A DNA stretch of 64,000 nt from an uncultured Psychroserpens sp. (GTDB lineage Bacteria > Bacteroidota > Bacteroidia > Flavobacteriales > Flavobacteriaceae), in contig CANLEE010000001.1 in assembly GCA_947489585.1 (NCBI GenBank), forward strand, positions 62,001-126,000, in the 5' to 3' direction. Under the pieces are notes generated by a model. The model saw nothing but the letters and a program-made list of their open reading frames with translations, did not search any database and was not told the origin of the DNA. Both the position numbers and the translations under genes were made by a program. Below are positions 26,963 to 36,524 of this stretch, one piece after another; within the stretch, counting starts at the first letter, position 1, and each line of letters opens with the position of its first letter.

Positions 26963-28486
26963 TTAATTAGGGTTTTTATCTTCAATGACATACCTTATTA
27001 GTTTGTCGTGTTTTAATAAAAAATCTTGCCCATAAATATTTCCCGGATAAGTTGATCTTATATAATAATCTTCTACAGTTGTATTAATTTTCACTTCAAC
27101 ATCATTATGTGAAAAATCATCTATAGTTGTAACATCTGAAAAGTCCAACATAGGTTCAACCCTAAAAATGGCTCCTGAGTTATTTAATTTTGTAAATAAA
27201 GGGTCTGTTTGAAGCCCTCCAACTACATCTGTAGTATTTCCTACTGAGATAAGTTTATCACTATTAATAGAAAAATTAGAAAAGTTACCTGCAGATGAGT
27301 ATATATTTTCATCCTGAACAATATATATATTGCCTTTATGACGAATAGAATTCTTATGTGGCTCAATAGTTTTTAACTCTTGATCTTTATTCCAATATTT
27401 CACACCTCCAAGTAAAGCTATACTCTCTGGTAAAACTCTCTTTTTTTCTTTATTATAATAATTGAGTACTGGTTCTGTATACTTATATTTCGTATTTGTT
27501 GTGAAGTTTATTTTTGTTGGTATTAAATGAGCAATCACATTCCTCCAGCTGAAGTCAGAGCCTCCTCCGTTTCCTCTTATATCAATTATTATCTTTGAAA
27601 ATCTGGGATTAAAAGCAAAAACGCTGTCAACTTTAGCGGTAATTGACTTAGCTTGATTTATATCCATAAGTGGCATGCCTATATATAATATATTATGCGC
27701 CTTAAAGTAAAGTACTTGTTCTTTGGGTTGTGATCCAAATGATATTGTTCTTTTTAATTTTTTTGGAAAAACAATTGAATCTTTTAGGTTAAAAAACACA
27801 TTCTTTTTTTCATTCTTATATTCCAATTCCATTTGAAAATTTTCATCTCCATAAGTGTAAAAAGACGTTTCATAAGGGTTCTTATTTTGTTTATCCCATT
27901 TTATAGGCCAAATTTTATCGTAATTGCTTTTTATGTATGTCTTTATATCATCATTACTATAGTTTAACACTTTAGTTCCTTTAAAAATAGTATCGTTTTT
28001 ATAAATCGCGTCTACGTAAAAATAATAACTTCCATCTTTATACAATAATGGTAATCTTAGATTTGTTGACCTAAAATATGTACAGTTTTCATCATAATAT
28101 TTCATATCCTTATAAGCCTCATCATCCTTAAAATTTATTTTTTTTTGATATTTTCCCCATTGCTTTAAATAACTATAAGGCATTAAACTACAATGGCCAT
28201 CTTGGACTAAGAATGTGACTTTCCATAAAATCTTCATAAAATCACAAACAGTAGTTTCTTCAGAAATTTGATTTCTTAATTTAGTGTATTCTTTTTCATG
28301 GTTAATCCCAAGCCTAAAAGCATTCAAATCTTTATGAACAGCAAAATCATTAATTGTACTCACTATTTGGTCAAAATCTTCTAACATTTCTGTTTTAGTT
28401 AATATTTTCTTTTGCGCATATATATTCATGCATATGAATAAAAAAAACAAAACTTTTGTGCCTTTCCTAATTGTAACTTTTCCCAT
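26963..28486 (-). CDS. S41-family peptidase, exported
   Basis: A 507-aa protein with signal peptide (about 1-24, ending NIYAQ). S41 core motifs: VQDGHCSLMPYSYL, IIIDIRGNGGGSDF, nucleophile serine in ENIYSSAGNFSNF followed by SVGNTTDVVGG. Similar overall plan to the S41 protein at 22676-24058 but divergent sequence and no lipobox. No PDZ seen. Convergent to the serine hydrolase gene. Likely processes or degrades peptides outside the cytoplasm. Confidence 0.88.
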   Translation of the reverse strand: MGKVTIRKGTKVLFFLFICMNIYAQKKILTKTEMLEDFDQIVSTINDFAVHKDLNAFRLGINHEKEYTKLRNQISEETTVCDFMKILWKVTFLVQDGHCSLMPYSYLKQWGKYQKKINFKDDEAYKDMKYYDENCTYFRSTNLRLPLLYKDGSYYFYVDAIYKNDTIFKGTKVLNYSNDDIKTYIKSNYDKIWPIKWDKQNKNPYETSFYTYGDENFQMELEYKNEKKNVFFNLKDSIVFPKKLKRTISFGSQPKEQVLYFKAHNILYIGMPLMDINQAKSITAKVDSVFAFNPRFSKIIIDIRGNGGGSDFSWRNVIAHLIPTKINFTTNTKYKYTEPVLNYYNKEKKRVLPESIALLGGVKYWNKDQELKTIEPHKNSIRHKGNIYIVQDENIYSSAGNFSNFSINSDKLISVGNTTDVVGGLQTDPLFTKLNNSGAIFRVEPMLDFSDVTTIDDFSHNDVEVKINTTVEDYYIRSTYPGNIYGQDFLLKHDKLIRYVIEDKNPN

Positions 28487-28915
28487 TTTTATTGTGATTT
28501 AATATAAAGAATGCAATCAACTAAAAAATTATTATAAATACTTTTCAAATATTGCTAAAACAAAAAAACAGTATGTCATTTTTCTATAGCATACCTTTTG
28601 AAAATCATGATATAATAGTAAAGACGGAGTTCGAATTGTGTGTTACACTCAAGAGTTTTCAAAATTTGAGGTAGTCTATTCATAATAATATAAAACACAA
28701 GAGCACTAATTAAAATTAGCAATAATTGAACTGCATATTTTAATCAAATTGAATTTATTTGAACTATAAAATTCACTCACATTGAGAGTCTTACTTCAGA
28801 TTTAATAAAAAAACACTGAATCTAGGGAAATTCGATTTTTAATTTTTCATTTATTCAACTATGGGCTATAACAAACAGCCCCATCTTCAAAACCAACAAT
28901 TAAAACTAATTAATT
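28487..28915. other. Divergent intergenic region, nothing identified
   Basis: About 430 bp, very AT-rich, between the divergent S41 gene and the secreted repeat-protein gene at 28916. No gene, tRNA or terminator was recognised, and no exact TTG-N17-23-TAnnTTTG promoter was found by eye. Confidence 0.6.
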
Positions 28916-30025
28916 ATGAAAACAAAACATTTTATTCTACTCATGCTTGGTACTTTCTTAACTTTAAATGTTAAATCTCAAGAATATATAGTAGGATCAT
29001 ATTGGACTGGCTCAGAAGAGGTGTTAACTTCAATGGATTTATCTACAGGAAGTTTCTCAGATATTGGCACTTTGACAGGTGTATTAAATCTTAATTTTGG
29101 TCAAAGTTCTATAAATACAAATAATGGTAATTGGATTAGGATTACAAATTTAGGAATAATTATAGTAGATACACAAAATGCTGCCATTTTAAACACCTTT
29201 CCAAACACTTTAAATATTAAGCATGTCGCCTACGATCCAAATACTAATAAGCTATTTGGGTCTTATTGGAATGGCTCTAGTGAAGTGTTAACATCAATGG
29301 ATATCACAACAGGTGTGTTTACAGATATCGGAACCTTAACAGGGGCAACATCATTTCCTTTTGGACAAAAAGCAACTATCGACTCTAGCAATGGTTATCT
29401 TATTATTAATTCCATTCAACTTGGAATAATGATTGTAGACATTCAGGATGCAAGCATTGTGAATTCTTTCCCAAACACTCCAAATATGAAAGAATTTGTT
29501 TATGATTCAGTAACGAACAGTTTAATTGGAGAATATTATACAGGTTCAGAATATGTATTAACCTCAATGAATATGTCAACAGGTGTTTTTACAGATATTG
29601 GAACGTTAGTCGGAATCGCGGCAGTATATAGTGGGACTAATGCTATTGACTCAGATAATGGAAAATATATTTTAAGCACAGATTTGGGAGTATCAATTAT
29701 TGATATTTCAGATGCTAGTTATACCTCTTATGCTAACCCTTCAAATATTAAAGGATTTGAATATTTAAACACGAATACTCTAGGGCTAACAGAGCCAGAG
29801 GTTTCAACAAAATATCTTTCTGCATTTCCAAATCCATCTAGTAATTATCTCCAAATTTCTGGGTTAACAAAAACAGAAAAATATAAATTGTATGATTCTC
29901 AAGGAAGAAAAGTGAATGACGGAATCATCTTAGATGATGAAAAAATTGATATTATGAACTTAACTAAAGGTCTATATTTATTACAATTTGATAATGGAAA
30001 TACAATTAAGTTTATAAAAGAATAA
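28916..30025 (+). CDS. Secreted three-repeat beta protein with T9SS type A sorting domain
   Basis: A 369-aa protein with a signal peptide (1-21) and three copies of a repeat of about 95 residues; each starts with a motif like GSYWTGSEEVLTSMDLSTG followed by FTDIGTLTG. The repeats begin near residues 26, 121 and 216, resembling blades of a beta-propeller. Residues about 298-369 form a type IX secretion sorting domain: SAFPNPSSNYLQISG, YKLYDSQGRKV, LTKGLYLLQFDNG and ending in IKFIKE. Function unknown; likely surface-attached or released via the system whose gld genes lie at 35.6-40.2 kb. Confidence 0.88.
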   Translation: MKTKHFILLMLGTFLTLNVKSQEYIVGSYWTGSEEVLTSMDLSTGSFSDIGTLTGVLNLNFGQSSINTNNGNWIRITNLGIIIVDTQNAAILNTFPNTLNIKHVAYDPNTNKLFGSYWNGSSEVLTSMDITTGVFTDIGTLTGATSFPFGQKATIDSSNGYLIINSIQLGIMIVDIQDASIVNSFPNTPNMKEFVYDSVTNSLIGEYYTGSEYVLTSMNMSTGVFTDIGTLVGIAAVYSGTNAIDSDNGKYILSTDLGVSIIDISDASYTSYANPSNIKGFEYLNTNTLGLTEPEVSTKYLSAFPNPSSNYLQISGLTKTEKYKLYDSQGRKVNDGIILDDEKIDIMNLTKGLYLLQFDNGNTIKFIKE

Positions 30026-30281
30026 TAAACAGACCTGCAAATATGGGTTATTGTATAAAGTTGCTATGATACGAAATGTCTTTTGCAACAAGTCAAATTT
30101 CACATCGTCTTTATACTGTTAAAAACAAAAAAATTATTAAAGTTAAGCCCTCAAAATGCTAATGCTATTAAGATGATTGATAAAATAACGAAACAATAGA
30201 ATTGCTATAAGTAATTCTTGATAAAAACCCTTTGTTAGATATAAAACAGTGTTATTAAATCCAGACATTATCTATGAATAA

Positions 30282-30607
<326 letters not shown>

Positions 30608-30681
30608 ATTTAATCTCAAAAAATGACTGTCTTAGCTTTTAACTTTCGGTTCATAATGCCGACTCAACCACTTTAGGACTG

Positions 30682-30711
30682 CAAATATACAACCCTTTTT
30701 TATTTCTACAA
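30682..30711 (-). promoter_or_regulatory. Bacteroidota promoter of the tRNA-fMet gene
   Basis: Minus-strand TTG at 30711-30709, 19 nt, then TATATTTG at 30689-30682: full match to TTG-N17-23-TAnnTTTG. Transcription would begin near 30675, about 70 nt before the mature tRNA 5' end. Confidence 0.7.
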
Positions 30712-30784
30712 TAATTTATTTTAAAAAAAATAGCCCTCAACACATACATGCTGAGAGCTATTTTAACTAATTTAAAACTAAATG

Positions 30785-31699
30785 TTAATTATCGTCTTCT
30801 TCCTCATCTAAGGTCACAATCACACCTTCTGAATTCATATTCACAAAATCAAATTGTTCTAAGCCAGGAAGTTGTTCTTTTAAATGTACTAATTCGCCTT
30901 TGAAATCATTATTTCCTAAAAGCAATACTTTTAAGTTGGTTAGGTTAGCCATGCCGTTTGGAAGCTTTCCATAAAATGCATTATCTGATATTACTAACTC
31001 TTCAAGTTTTGTTAAACTGCAAATTGAACTTGGTAACATTCCAAAGAATTGGTTATCAAAAACACTTATTTTTTTGAGCCCTTTGGCTTTAGAAATACTA
31101 GATGGTAGTTTTCCAGAAAGCTGGTTACTACTTAACAACATTTCTTTCAAATTAACTAAATCACCAATAGTTGATGGCAATTCACCTGTTAATTGATTGT
31201 TATAAAGCTCTAATGATTTTAAGTTTGTAAGTTGTCCAATTGAAGATGGAATCTCTCCATTAATCGTATTCATAAATAACTTTAACTTTCTCAAAGATTT
31301 TAAATCCCCTATTTCATTTGGCAACGCCTCATTCAGCATATTAAATGAAATATTTAAGGTCTCTAAAGATGTTAAATTTGATATGGTTGAAGGAATTCCT
31401 CCTGTTATTTTATTTCTAAAAAAGTTAATATGTTTTAAATGAACTAAATCACCAATAGCCTCAGGTATTTGACCTCTAAGGTTATTAAATTCTAAGTTGA
31501 GTTCAATGACTTTATCGTCTTTAACAACAACACCGTACCAATCTTGTACAGGCTTGTTCATATCCCAAGTAGTCCTCCAAAGGGCACCATTGGTTGACGT
31601 ATAGAGAGCTTCTAAAGCTTCTTTTTCTTTAGTGGAAACGTTACCAAAGGACAATAAGGTAACTAAGCACATTAATAGCGTAATTTTAGCGGTTTTCAT
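30785..31699 (-). CDS. Secreted leucine-rich-repeat protein
   Basis: ATG at 31699 gives 304 aa (an earlier ATG would add nine residues with no signal-peptide benefit). Signal peptide 1-20. An N-terminal cap (EKEALEALYTSTNGALWRTT) is followed by about eight plant-type LRRs such as LVHLKHINFFRNKITGGIPS, LTSLETLNISFNMLNEALPN and LKSLRKLKLFMNTINGEIPS; the plant-like GxIPxxIGxL pattern is regular. The acidic end is EEEDDN. LRR proteins of this type occur in Bacteroidota surfaces and mediate protein binding; partner unknown. Confidence 0.9.
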   Translation of the reverse strand: MKTAKITLLMCLVTLLSFGNVSTKEKEALEALYTSTNGALWRTTWDMNKPVQDWYGVVVKDDKVIELNLEFNNLRGQIPEAIGDLVHLKHINFFRNKITGGIPSTISNLTSLETLNISFNMLNEALPNEIGDLKSLRKLKLFMNTINGEIPSSIGQLTNLKSLELYNNQLTGELPSTIGDLVNLKEMLLSSNQLSGKLPSSISKAKGLKKISVFDNQFFGMLPSSICSLTKLEELVISDNAFYGKLPNGMANLTNLKVLLLGNNDFKGELVHLKEQLPGLEQFDFVNMNSEGVIVTLDEEEDDN

Positions 31700-31841
31700 A
31701 ATAGTAGATTTTGTGAGGGAGCACATTTACTAAAACGAAAATAACCTAATATCGGATGAATGACAAGTATTTTCGATGAAATACGTTTTTCTTTAACACT
31801 TAAATTCTTAAACTACTGATTTACAATAATTTAAAAAAAAG

Positions 31842-32027
31842 CTATTGTTCAATACTTTGAGCCTCAAAACTAGTAATTTGCTGGTTTTCGGTCGTGATTT
31901 GAAGTTGAATTGGGTGACAACATACCTCACAATCTTCAATATAACCTTGCTGTGACTGAGAGATATCAATCAACATCGAAATGGATTCCCAACAATATGG
32001 ACATTGAAAAAAGTGCTCTTGCATCAT
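31842..32027 (-). CDS. CPXCG-motif zinc-ribbon protein
   Basis: A 61-aa protein with the zinc ribbon CPYCWES at residues 9-15 and CEVCCHP at about 34-40, the usual arrangement of the CPXCG cysteine-rich family. Starts 6 bp after the ABC-F gene in the same direction, so it is the last gene of that operon. An ATG one codon later is equally possible. Role unknown; small metal-binding proteins of this kind usually accompany translation or nucleic-acid proteins. Confidence 0.88.
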   Translation of the reverse strand: MMQEHFFQCPYCWESISMLIDISQSQQGYIEDCEVCCHPIQLQITTENQQITSFEAQSIEQ

Positions 32028-32033
32028 CGAAAT

Positions 32034-33941
32034 TTAAGACAGCTCATCCAATTCATATTGAATCATTTCCCATTCGGTCATCATTTGCTTAAGTTTCTCT
32101 TTTTTAGATTGGTAACGATCAAAGAAAGTATTGTCTGCAACAGTTGCATCATAATTAGTCGCTAGCTCGACATCATCTGCTTTTATATCTTTCTCAAGCT
32201 GATTAATTTTAGATTCAATATTACTTAATTTATTATTTAAAGATTTTAATTTTTTTTGATCTTCATAAGATTGCTTATTAGTTGTTTTTGGTGTTTCTTT
32301 AATTACTGTACGCTTCTCTACTTCTCTTAAATTCTCAACGTTTCGTTGCTCTAAGTAGAAATCAATATCACCTAAATACTCCTTTATTTTCTCGTCTTTA
32401 AACTCATAAACTTTATTGGTTAAACCTTGTAAAAAATCTCTATCGTGTGACACTAAGACCAAAGTTCCTTCATACCTTTTTAGTGCCTCCTTTAAAACAT
32501 TTTTAGATTTAATGTCTAAATGGTTTGTAGGCTCATCCATTATTAAAACATTAATGGGTTGTAACATAAGCTTTGCAAGAGCTAAACGGTTTCGTTCTCC
32601 TCCAGAAAGAACACGTACATATTTTTCTGCCTCATCGCCACGAAAAAGAAACGACCCTAAGATGTCTCTTACTTTGCTTCTATTACTTTCATTAGCAGCA
32701 TCAATCATTGTATCTAAGACCGTTTTACTTCCGTCTAAATACTCAGCTTGATTTTGGGCAAAATAGCCTATTTGTACATTATGTCCTAATTTCAAATCAC
32801 CTTGATGTTTGAGTTCACCAACAATAATTTTTGCCAATGTAGATTTACCTTGCCCATTTTGTCCGACAAAGGCTGTTTTACTGTCTCGTTCAATCATTAA
32901 GCTAATATTAGATAATACGTGATTATCATCATAGCTTTTAGAAATATTTTCGGCTTCTACAACAACTTTTCCTGGCGTAACAGATACTGGAAAATTCAAA
33001 GTCATAACACTATTATCATCCTGATCAACCTCAATCCGATCAATTTTATCAAGTTTTTTGATAAGCGATTGTGCCATTGTAGCTTTACTCGCTTTAGCTC
33101 TAAACTTTTCTATTAGCTTTTCGGTTTGTTCGATTTGTTTTTGCTGATTTTTTTGGGATGCTAGTTGTTGGGCTTTAATTTCATTACGCAAAATTAAAAA
33201 CTTAGAATAGGGTTTTGGATAATCATAAATTCTTCCAAGAGAAATTTCAATCGTACGATTGGTAACATTATCTAAAAACATCTTATCGTGCGATACTATC
33301 ACAACAGCTCCTGAATAATTTTTTAAAAAACTTTCCAACCAAATTATAGATTCTATATCTAAGTGATTGGTGGGCTCATCAAGTAATAATATATCGTTAT
33401 CCTGAAGTAATAGTTTTGCAAGTTCTATTCGCATTCGCCATCCTCCAGAAAAAGTATCAGTAAGTTTGTTGAAATCTTCTCGTTTAAATCCTAAGCCCTG
33501 TAATATTTTTTCGGTTTCACCTTGATAGTTATAACCACCTATAATTTCATATTGGTGTTGGATATCATTAAGATCAATCATTAATTGATTGTAGCTTTCA
33601 CTTTCATAATCTGTACGTTCTGCCAATTGTGTATTGACATACTCCATTTTAGCTTCGAGTTCTTTAATTGCTTTGAAAGCTTCATAAGATTCTTCAAGTA
33701 CTGTTCTTCCAAATACAAAATCAATATCTTGTTTTAAAAACCCAAAACTTAAATTTTTATCGGCAGCAATTTGACCCGAATCTGGTTCAAGTTCCTTTGA
33801 CAAGATCTTGAGCATTGTTGATTTACCTGCTCCATTTTTTCCAATTAACCCAATTCGGTCACCAGGGCTAAGTTTAAACGTAATATCTTCGAAGAGAAAT
33901 TCGCCTTGAAATGAGATAGAAAGATTATGAATATTGAGCAT
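32034..33941 (-). CDS. ABC-F family ATPase (Uup/YheS-like translation factor)
   Basis: ATG at 33941 (MLNIHNLSISF) gives 635 aa; an upstream in-frame start would add an unlikely 16-residue extension. Two ABC cassettes in one chain and no transmembrane segment define ABC-F: Walker A loops GLIGKNGAGKST (about 31-42) and AFVGQNGQGKST, signatures FSGGWRMRIELAKLLL and LSGGERNRLALAKLML, Walker B motifs LLLDEPTNHLD and LIMDEPTNHLD. The linker is basic and coiled-coil (KNQQKQIEQTEKLIEKFRAK) and a C-terminal coiled coil follows. ABC-F proteins act on ribosomal tRNA sites; whether it confers antibiotic resistance cannot be decided. Confidence 0.95.
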   Translation of the reverse strand: MLNIHNLSISFQGEFLFEDITFKLSPGDRIGLIGKNGAGKSTMLKILSKELEPDSGQIAADKNLSFGFLKQDIDFVFGRTVLEESYEAFKAIKELEAKMEYVNTQLAERTDYESESYNQLMIDLNDIQHQYEIIGGYNYQGETEKILQGLGFKREDFNKLTDTFSGGWRMRIELAKLLLQDNDILLLDEPTNHLDIESIIWLESFLKNYSGAVVIVSHDKMFLDNVTNRTIEISLGRIYDYPKPYSKFLILRNEIKAQQLASQKNQQKQIEQTEKLIEKFRAKASKATMAQSLIKKLDKIDRIEVDQDDNSVMTLNFPVSVTPGKVVVEAENISKSYDDNHVLSNISLMIERDSKTAFVGQNGQGKSTLAKIIVGELKHQGDLKLGHNVQIGYFAQNQAEYLDGSKTVLDTMIDAANESNRSKVRDILGSFLFRGDEAEKYVRVLSGGERNRLALAKLMLQPINVLIMDEPTNHLDIKSKNVLKEALKRYEGTLVLVSHDRDFLQGLTNKVYEFKDEKIKEYLGDIDFYLEQRNVENLREVEKRTVIKETPKTTNKQSYEDQKKLKSLNNKLSNIESKINQLEKDIKADDVELATNYDATVADNTFFDRYQSKKEKLKQMMTEWEMIQYELDELS

Positions 33942-33982
33942 AGTTTTTTCAAATATTACAATTGCAATAAACATTACAATTG

Positions 33983-34015
33983 TTGACAATTATACTAGCA
34001 AATAAACTAATTTTG
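33983..34015 (+). promoter_or_regulatory. Bacteroidota promoter of the DUF983 gene
   Basis: TTG at 33983-33985, 22 nt, TAATTTTG at 34008-34015; this fits TTG-N17-23-TAnnTTTG. The DUF983 ATG at 34054 is about 39 bp downstream of the -7 box. Confidence 0.65.
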
Positions 34016-34053
34016 TAGCTAGTAAAAGCAACAAAAGTAAACAAATTTAAGTC

Positions 34054-34434
34054 ATGTTAAAAGGCACAAAAATTTATAGCATTTTTACAGGTGCTTGCCC
34101 AAAATGTCATCAAGAATCGATGTATCAAAACAAAAATCCTTATATCTTAAATGATGTCTTAAAAATTAACGATCATTGCTCGCACTGTGGCACACGTTAT
34201 CGTTTAGAGCCTTCTTTTTTTTACGGATCAATGTATGTTAGCTATGGTGTTGGTATAGCCTTTGCTGTTATCGCTTTTCTCATTAGTTTTTTAGTTTTAA
34301 AAACAACTTTATTTACTGCCTTCATTGTAATTGTTGCTACCATGCTTCTTTTTGGTCCAATCATTATGAGGTTATCGAGAAATATATGGATTAACTTATT
34401 TATGAGTTATGATAAAAAAACATTAAATAAATAA
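34054..34434 (+). CDS. DUF983-family membrane protein
   Basis: A 126-aa protein with an N-terminal zinc ribbon (ACPKCHQES, HCSHCGTRY) and two transmembrane helices in the C-terminal half. The CPKC/CSHC pattern followed by EPSFFYGSMYVSYG is characteristic of DUF983. Function unknown. Convergent with the FAD oxidoreductase gene, whose stop abuts it. Confidence 0.9.
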   Translation: MLKGTKIYSIFTGACPKCHQESMYQNKNPYILNDVLKINDHCSHCGTRYRLEPSFFYGSMYVSYGVGIAFAVIAFLISFLVLKTTLFTAFIVIVATMLLFGPIIMRLSRNIWINLFMSYDKKTLNK

Positions 34435-35481
34435 TCACTTATCAAATCGTTTTATATCCATTTCAGAATCTAAGTCATCTCCATTCTCTATATGGTTAAA
34501 TAGTTGCTGAGCCGCAAATGGCGCTATCATCACGCCACGTGTGCCTAAGCCATTAAGAACAAATACGTTTTTATACTCTGAATGCGAGCCAACTAATGGT
34601 CGACGGTCTTTAGTTGTAGGGCGAATTCCTGCTACCTGGTTTACAACTTCAAAATCACAGTTGATAATTTGCTTTAGTTTGTCTACGAGTTCTTCTTTTG
34701 CAGCACCTGTAATTTTATATGTTTTGTCATCTCTCTCGTAAGTAGCTCCAATCCAAAACAAATCGTCTCCTAACGGGACAACGAACACTGAAGATTTCAG
34801 AATAAAATCTATTTTCAATTCTGGTGCTTTTATAGTTAACATTTCACCTTTTGTCCCATTTAATGGTAAGTCATTGAAGAATGGGTTTTTAGACAGTCCA
34901 AAACCTTCAGCAAAAACAATATACTTGGATGTTATATTTTTATACTGAATAGTGTTTGATGTCATGTCTAATGAAGCATGCTGAAATTCTTCAGAGATTA
35001 ATCTACCAGTATTCTGAAGATACTCTGCATAAGATTTAACTAACAAAGCGGTGTTGATCCTTCCGGAATGCAATACTTCACCAAATCCAAATTTGGCGTC
35101 TATAGTTGTATTTGTATTCTTTATTAAATCTGTAGATAAGAAATCGCTCAAAACAGGTTTATCTGAAGCAATATACCACTCATTTTGTTCTTCTATTGAA
35201 GTGAATTTTCTATAAACAGGTAATTTATAATCTAACTTAATATCTAATAAACACTCAAGGATTTTATATTTTGGTAATGCCAATTCTAATTGATATTTAG
35301 CATTCCAAACTTTTGTAAAGCGTTTTAATATTACTGGATTATATAGACCCGCTGCAACACTTGACGATTGTTGTGAGTTATTATCAAATACAACAAAATC
35401 TTTTCCAGCTGTTCTTAATTGCTCGCTAAAAGCAATTCCTGCTAATCCACTTCCAACGATTATGTAATCTATAGTTTTCAC
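34435..35481 (-). CDS. FAD-dependent oxidoreductase (DAO family)
   Basis: A 348-aa flavoenzyme. A GTG start at 35481 is chosen because the longer frame to 35544 would be encoded by two hairpins (35505-35524 and the terminator at 35532-35565). The Rossmann GxGxxG motif is DYIIVGSGLAGIAFSE near the N-terminus; a conserved PVILKRFTK and a C-terminal GIRPTTKDRRPLVGSHSEY and NGLGTRGVMIAPFAA are typical of D-amino-acid oxidase/glycine-oxidase-like proteins. Substrate not determinable. It is the gene downstream of the gld terminator. Confidence 0.88.
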   Translation of the reverse strand: MKTIDYIIVGSGLAGIAFSEQLRTAGKDFVVFDNNSQQSSSVAAGLYNPVILKRFTKVWNAKYQLELALPKYKILECLLDIKLDYKLPVYRKFTSIEEQNEWYIASDKPVLSDFLSTDLIKNTNTTIDAKFGFGEVLHSGRINTALLVKSYAEYLQNTGRLISEEFQHASLDMTSNTIQYKNITSKYIVFAEGFGLSKNPFFNDLPLNGTKGEMLTIKAPELKIDFILKSSVFVVPLGDDLFWIGATYERDDKTYKITGAAKEELVDKLKQIINCDFEVVNQVAGIRPTTKDRRPLVGSHSEYKNVFVLNGLGTRGVMIAPFAAQQLFNHIENGDDLDSEMDIKRFDK

Positions 35482-35504
35482 ATCAGCAAATTTACTATAA
35501 AAAG

Positions 35505-35524
35505 ATTCCTGCTTATGCAGGAAT
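35505..35524. repeat. Perfect 8-bp hairpin ATTCCTGC-GCAGGAAT
   Basis: ATTCCTGC (35505-35512) and GCAGGAAT (35517-35524) around TTAT. Hairpins with the same GCAGGAAT arms are a familiar intergenic sequence in Flavobacteriia (from memory). Located between gldN's terminator and the FAD oxidoreductase start. Confidence 0.6.
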
Positions 35525-35531
35525 GACAAAT

Positions 35532-35565
35532 AAAAAACGCTCACTATATATAGTGAGCGTTTTTT
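35532..35565 (-). terminator. Terminator of the gldKLMN operon
   Basis: Perfect 17+17 palindrome with arms starting AAAAAACGCTCACTATA; the central TATA forms the loop and A/T runs flank both sides. It lies 18 bp beyond the gldN stop on the minus strand. Confidence 0.9.
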
Positions 35566-35582
35566 ATAAATTTATGTTTTAC

Positions 35583-36482
35583 TTAGTAAGACCACATATC
35601 TTGTTCAAAGTTTCGAATCTTATCTTTAATACGATCAGATTCTAATAATTGCATCAATGCATTATCTGCGATGTATTCTTTTACTTCTCTATCGCCATAT
35701 ACATTTTCTTCTTTGTACATATAACCATTAAAACGTCTAGAGTTTAACAAATGATCAAAGGTTAAAGGCATTGCACTATTTTTATTGTTAAACGCTTTTC
35801 CTTCATGTAATGCTTGTCTAGCTTCAGGGAAGAATACCCAGAATAAAGCATTAGGTAATTTATTTGCTTCATCTTCAGAATCAATAAAGTTAATGTCTGG
35901 CGCAGCAGGTGCTATACCAAGAACTCTATACTTTAATTCTCCATGACGTTTATCAAAATACCAAAGCCCTTTAATTAGATAAGCACTAACATCAAATGCT
36001 TCAATATTTCTAGTTCTGATATATTCAGGATCAACATAACCATCAGCATTTAATTGGTCATAACCAATATCTAAAGTATCTGTTTTAGTTGTGATGTCTT
36101 TGATTTCCTTCATCGATCTTTTTTCAGTAAAATAAGAATCGTTATAAACATTCTTTATTCTCCCATCCTTTACCGCTGTTATTAACGTATGATACAACGA
36201 ACGTCTTTCTTTACCAATGTTATTTGTATCCACTGGAAAATATAATGGAAAGTTCACACGTTCATCTAAAACCACTTTTTCCCAAGTCATTTTAGAAAAC
36301 AGTATGTCTCTATCATCAACATAACCATATTCTAAAGGCTTGTCATTATCTAATGCTAACTGAGCTTCAGTTTTAACACCAATTTCTTCAGGTGCTTTGG
36401 CATTTAAAAGATTTGCCTGAGCACACACACTTGATGTGAATCCCACTGCGGCAATGATTGATAATAAAAATTTATAATTCAT
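35583..36482 (-). CDS. gldN: Type IX secretion / gliding motility protein GldN
   Basis: GldN (PorN) is a periplasmic ring protein of the type IX secretion apparatus that binds GldK in the outer membrane and GldM in the inner membrane. 299 aa; signal peptide ends SVCAQANLLN. Recognisable features are LEYGYVDDRDILFSKMTWEKV, RINFPLYFP-like and the family block KGLWYFDKRHGELKYRVLGI followed by LFWVFFPEARQALHE. Last gene of gldK-gldL-gldM-gldN, followed by a terminator. Confidence 0.95.
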   Translation of the reverse strand: MNYKFLLSIIAAVGFTSSVCAQANLLNAKAPEEIGVKTEAQLALDNDKPLEYGYVDDRDILFSKMTWEKVVLDERVNFPLYFPVDTNNIGKERRSLYHTLITAVKDGRIKNVYNDSYFTEKRSMKEIKDITTKTDTLDIGYDQLNADGYVDPEYIRTRNIEAFDVSAYLIKGLWYFDKRHGELKYRVLGIAPAAPDINFIDSEDEANKLPNALFWVFFPEARQALHEGKAFNNKNSAMPLTFDHLLNSRRFNGYMYKEENVYGDREVKEYIADNALMQLLESDRIKDKIRNFEQDMWSY

Positions 36483-36524
36483 CTTTCTTAATTTTAATTT
36501 GGGTTAATCAATAAAATAAGTTGA

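Noticed and set aside
35482..35544. N-terminal extension of the FAD oxidoreductase
   Set aside because: The extra 21 residues are encoded by a hairpin repeat and run into the gldN terminator; the GTG at 35481 places the GxGxxG motif near the N-terminus as usual.
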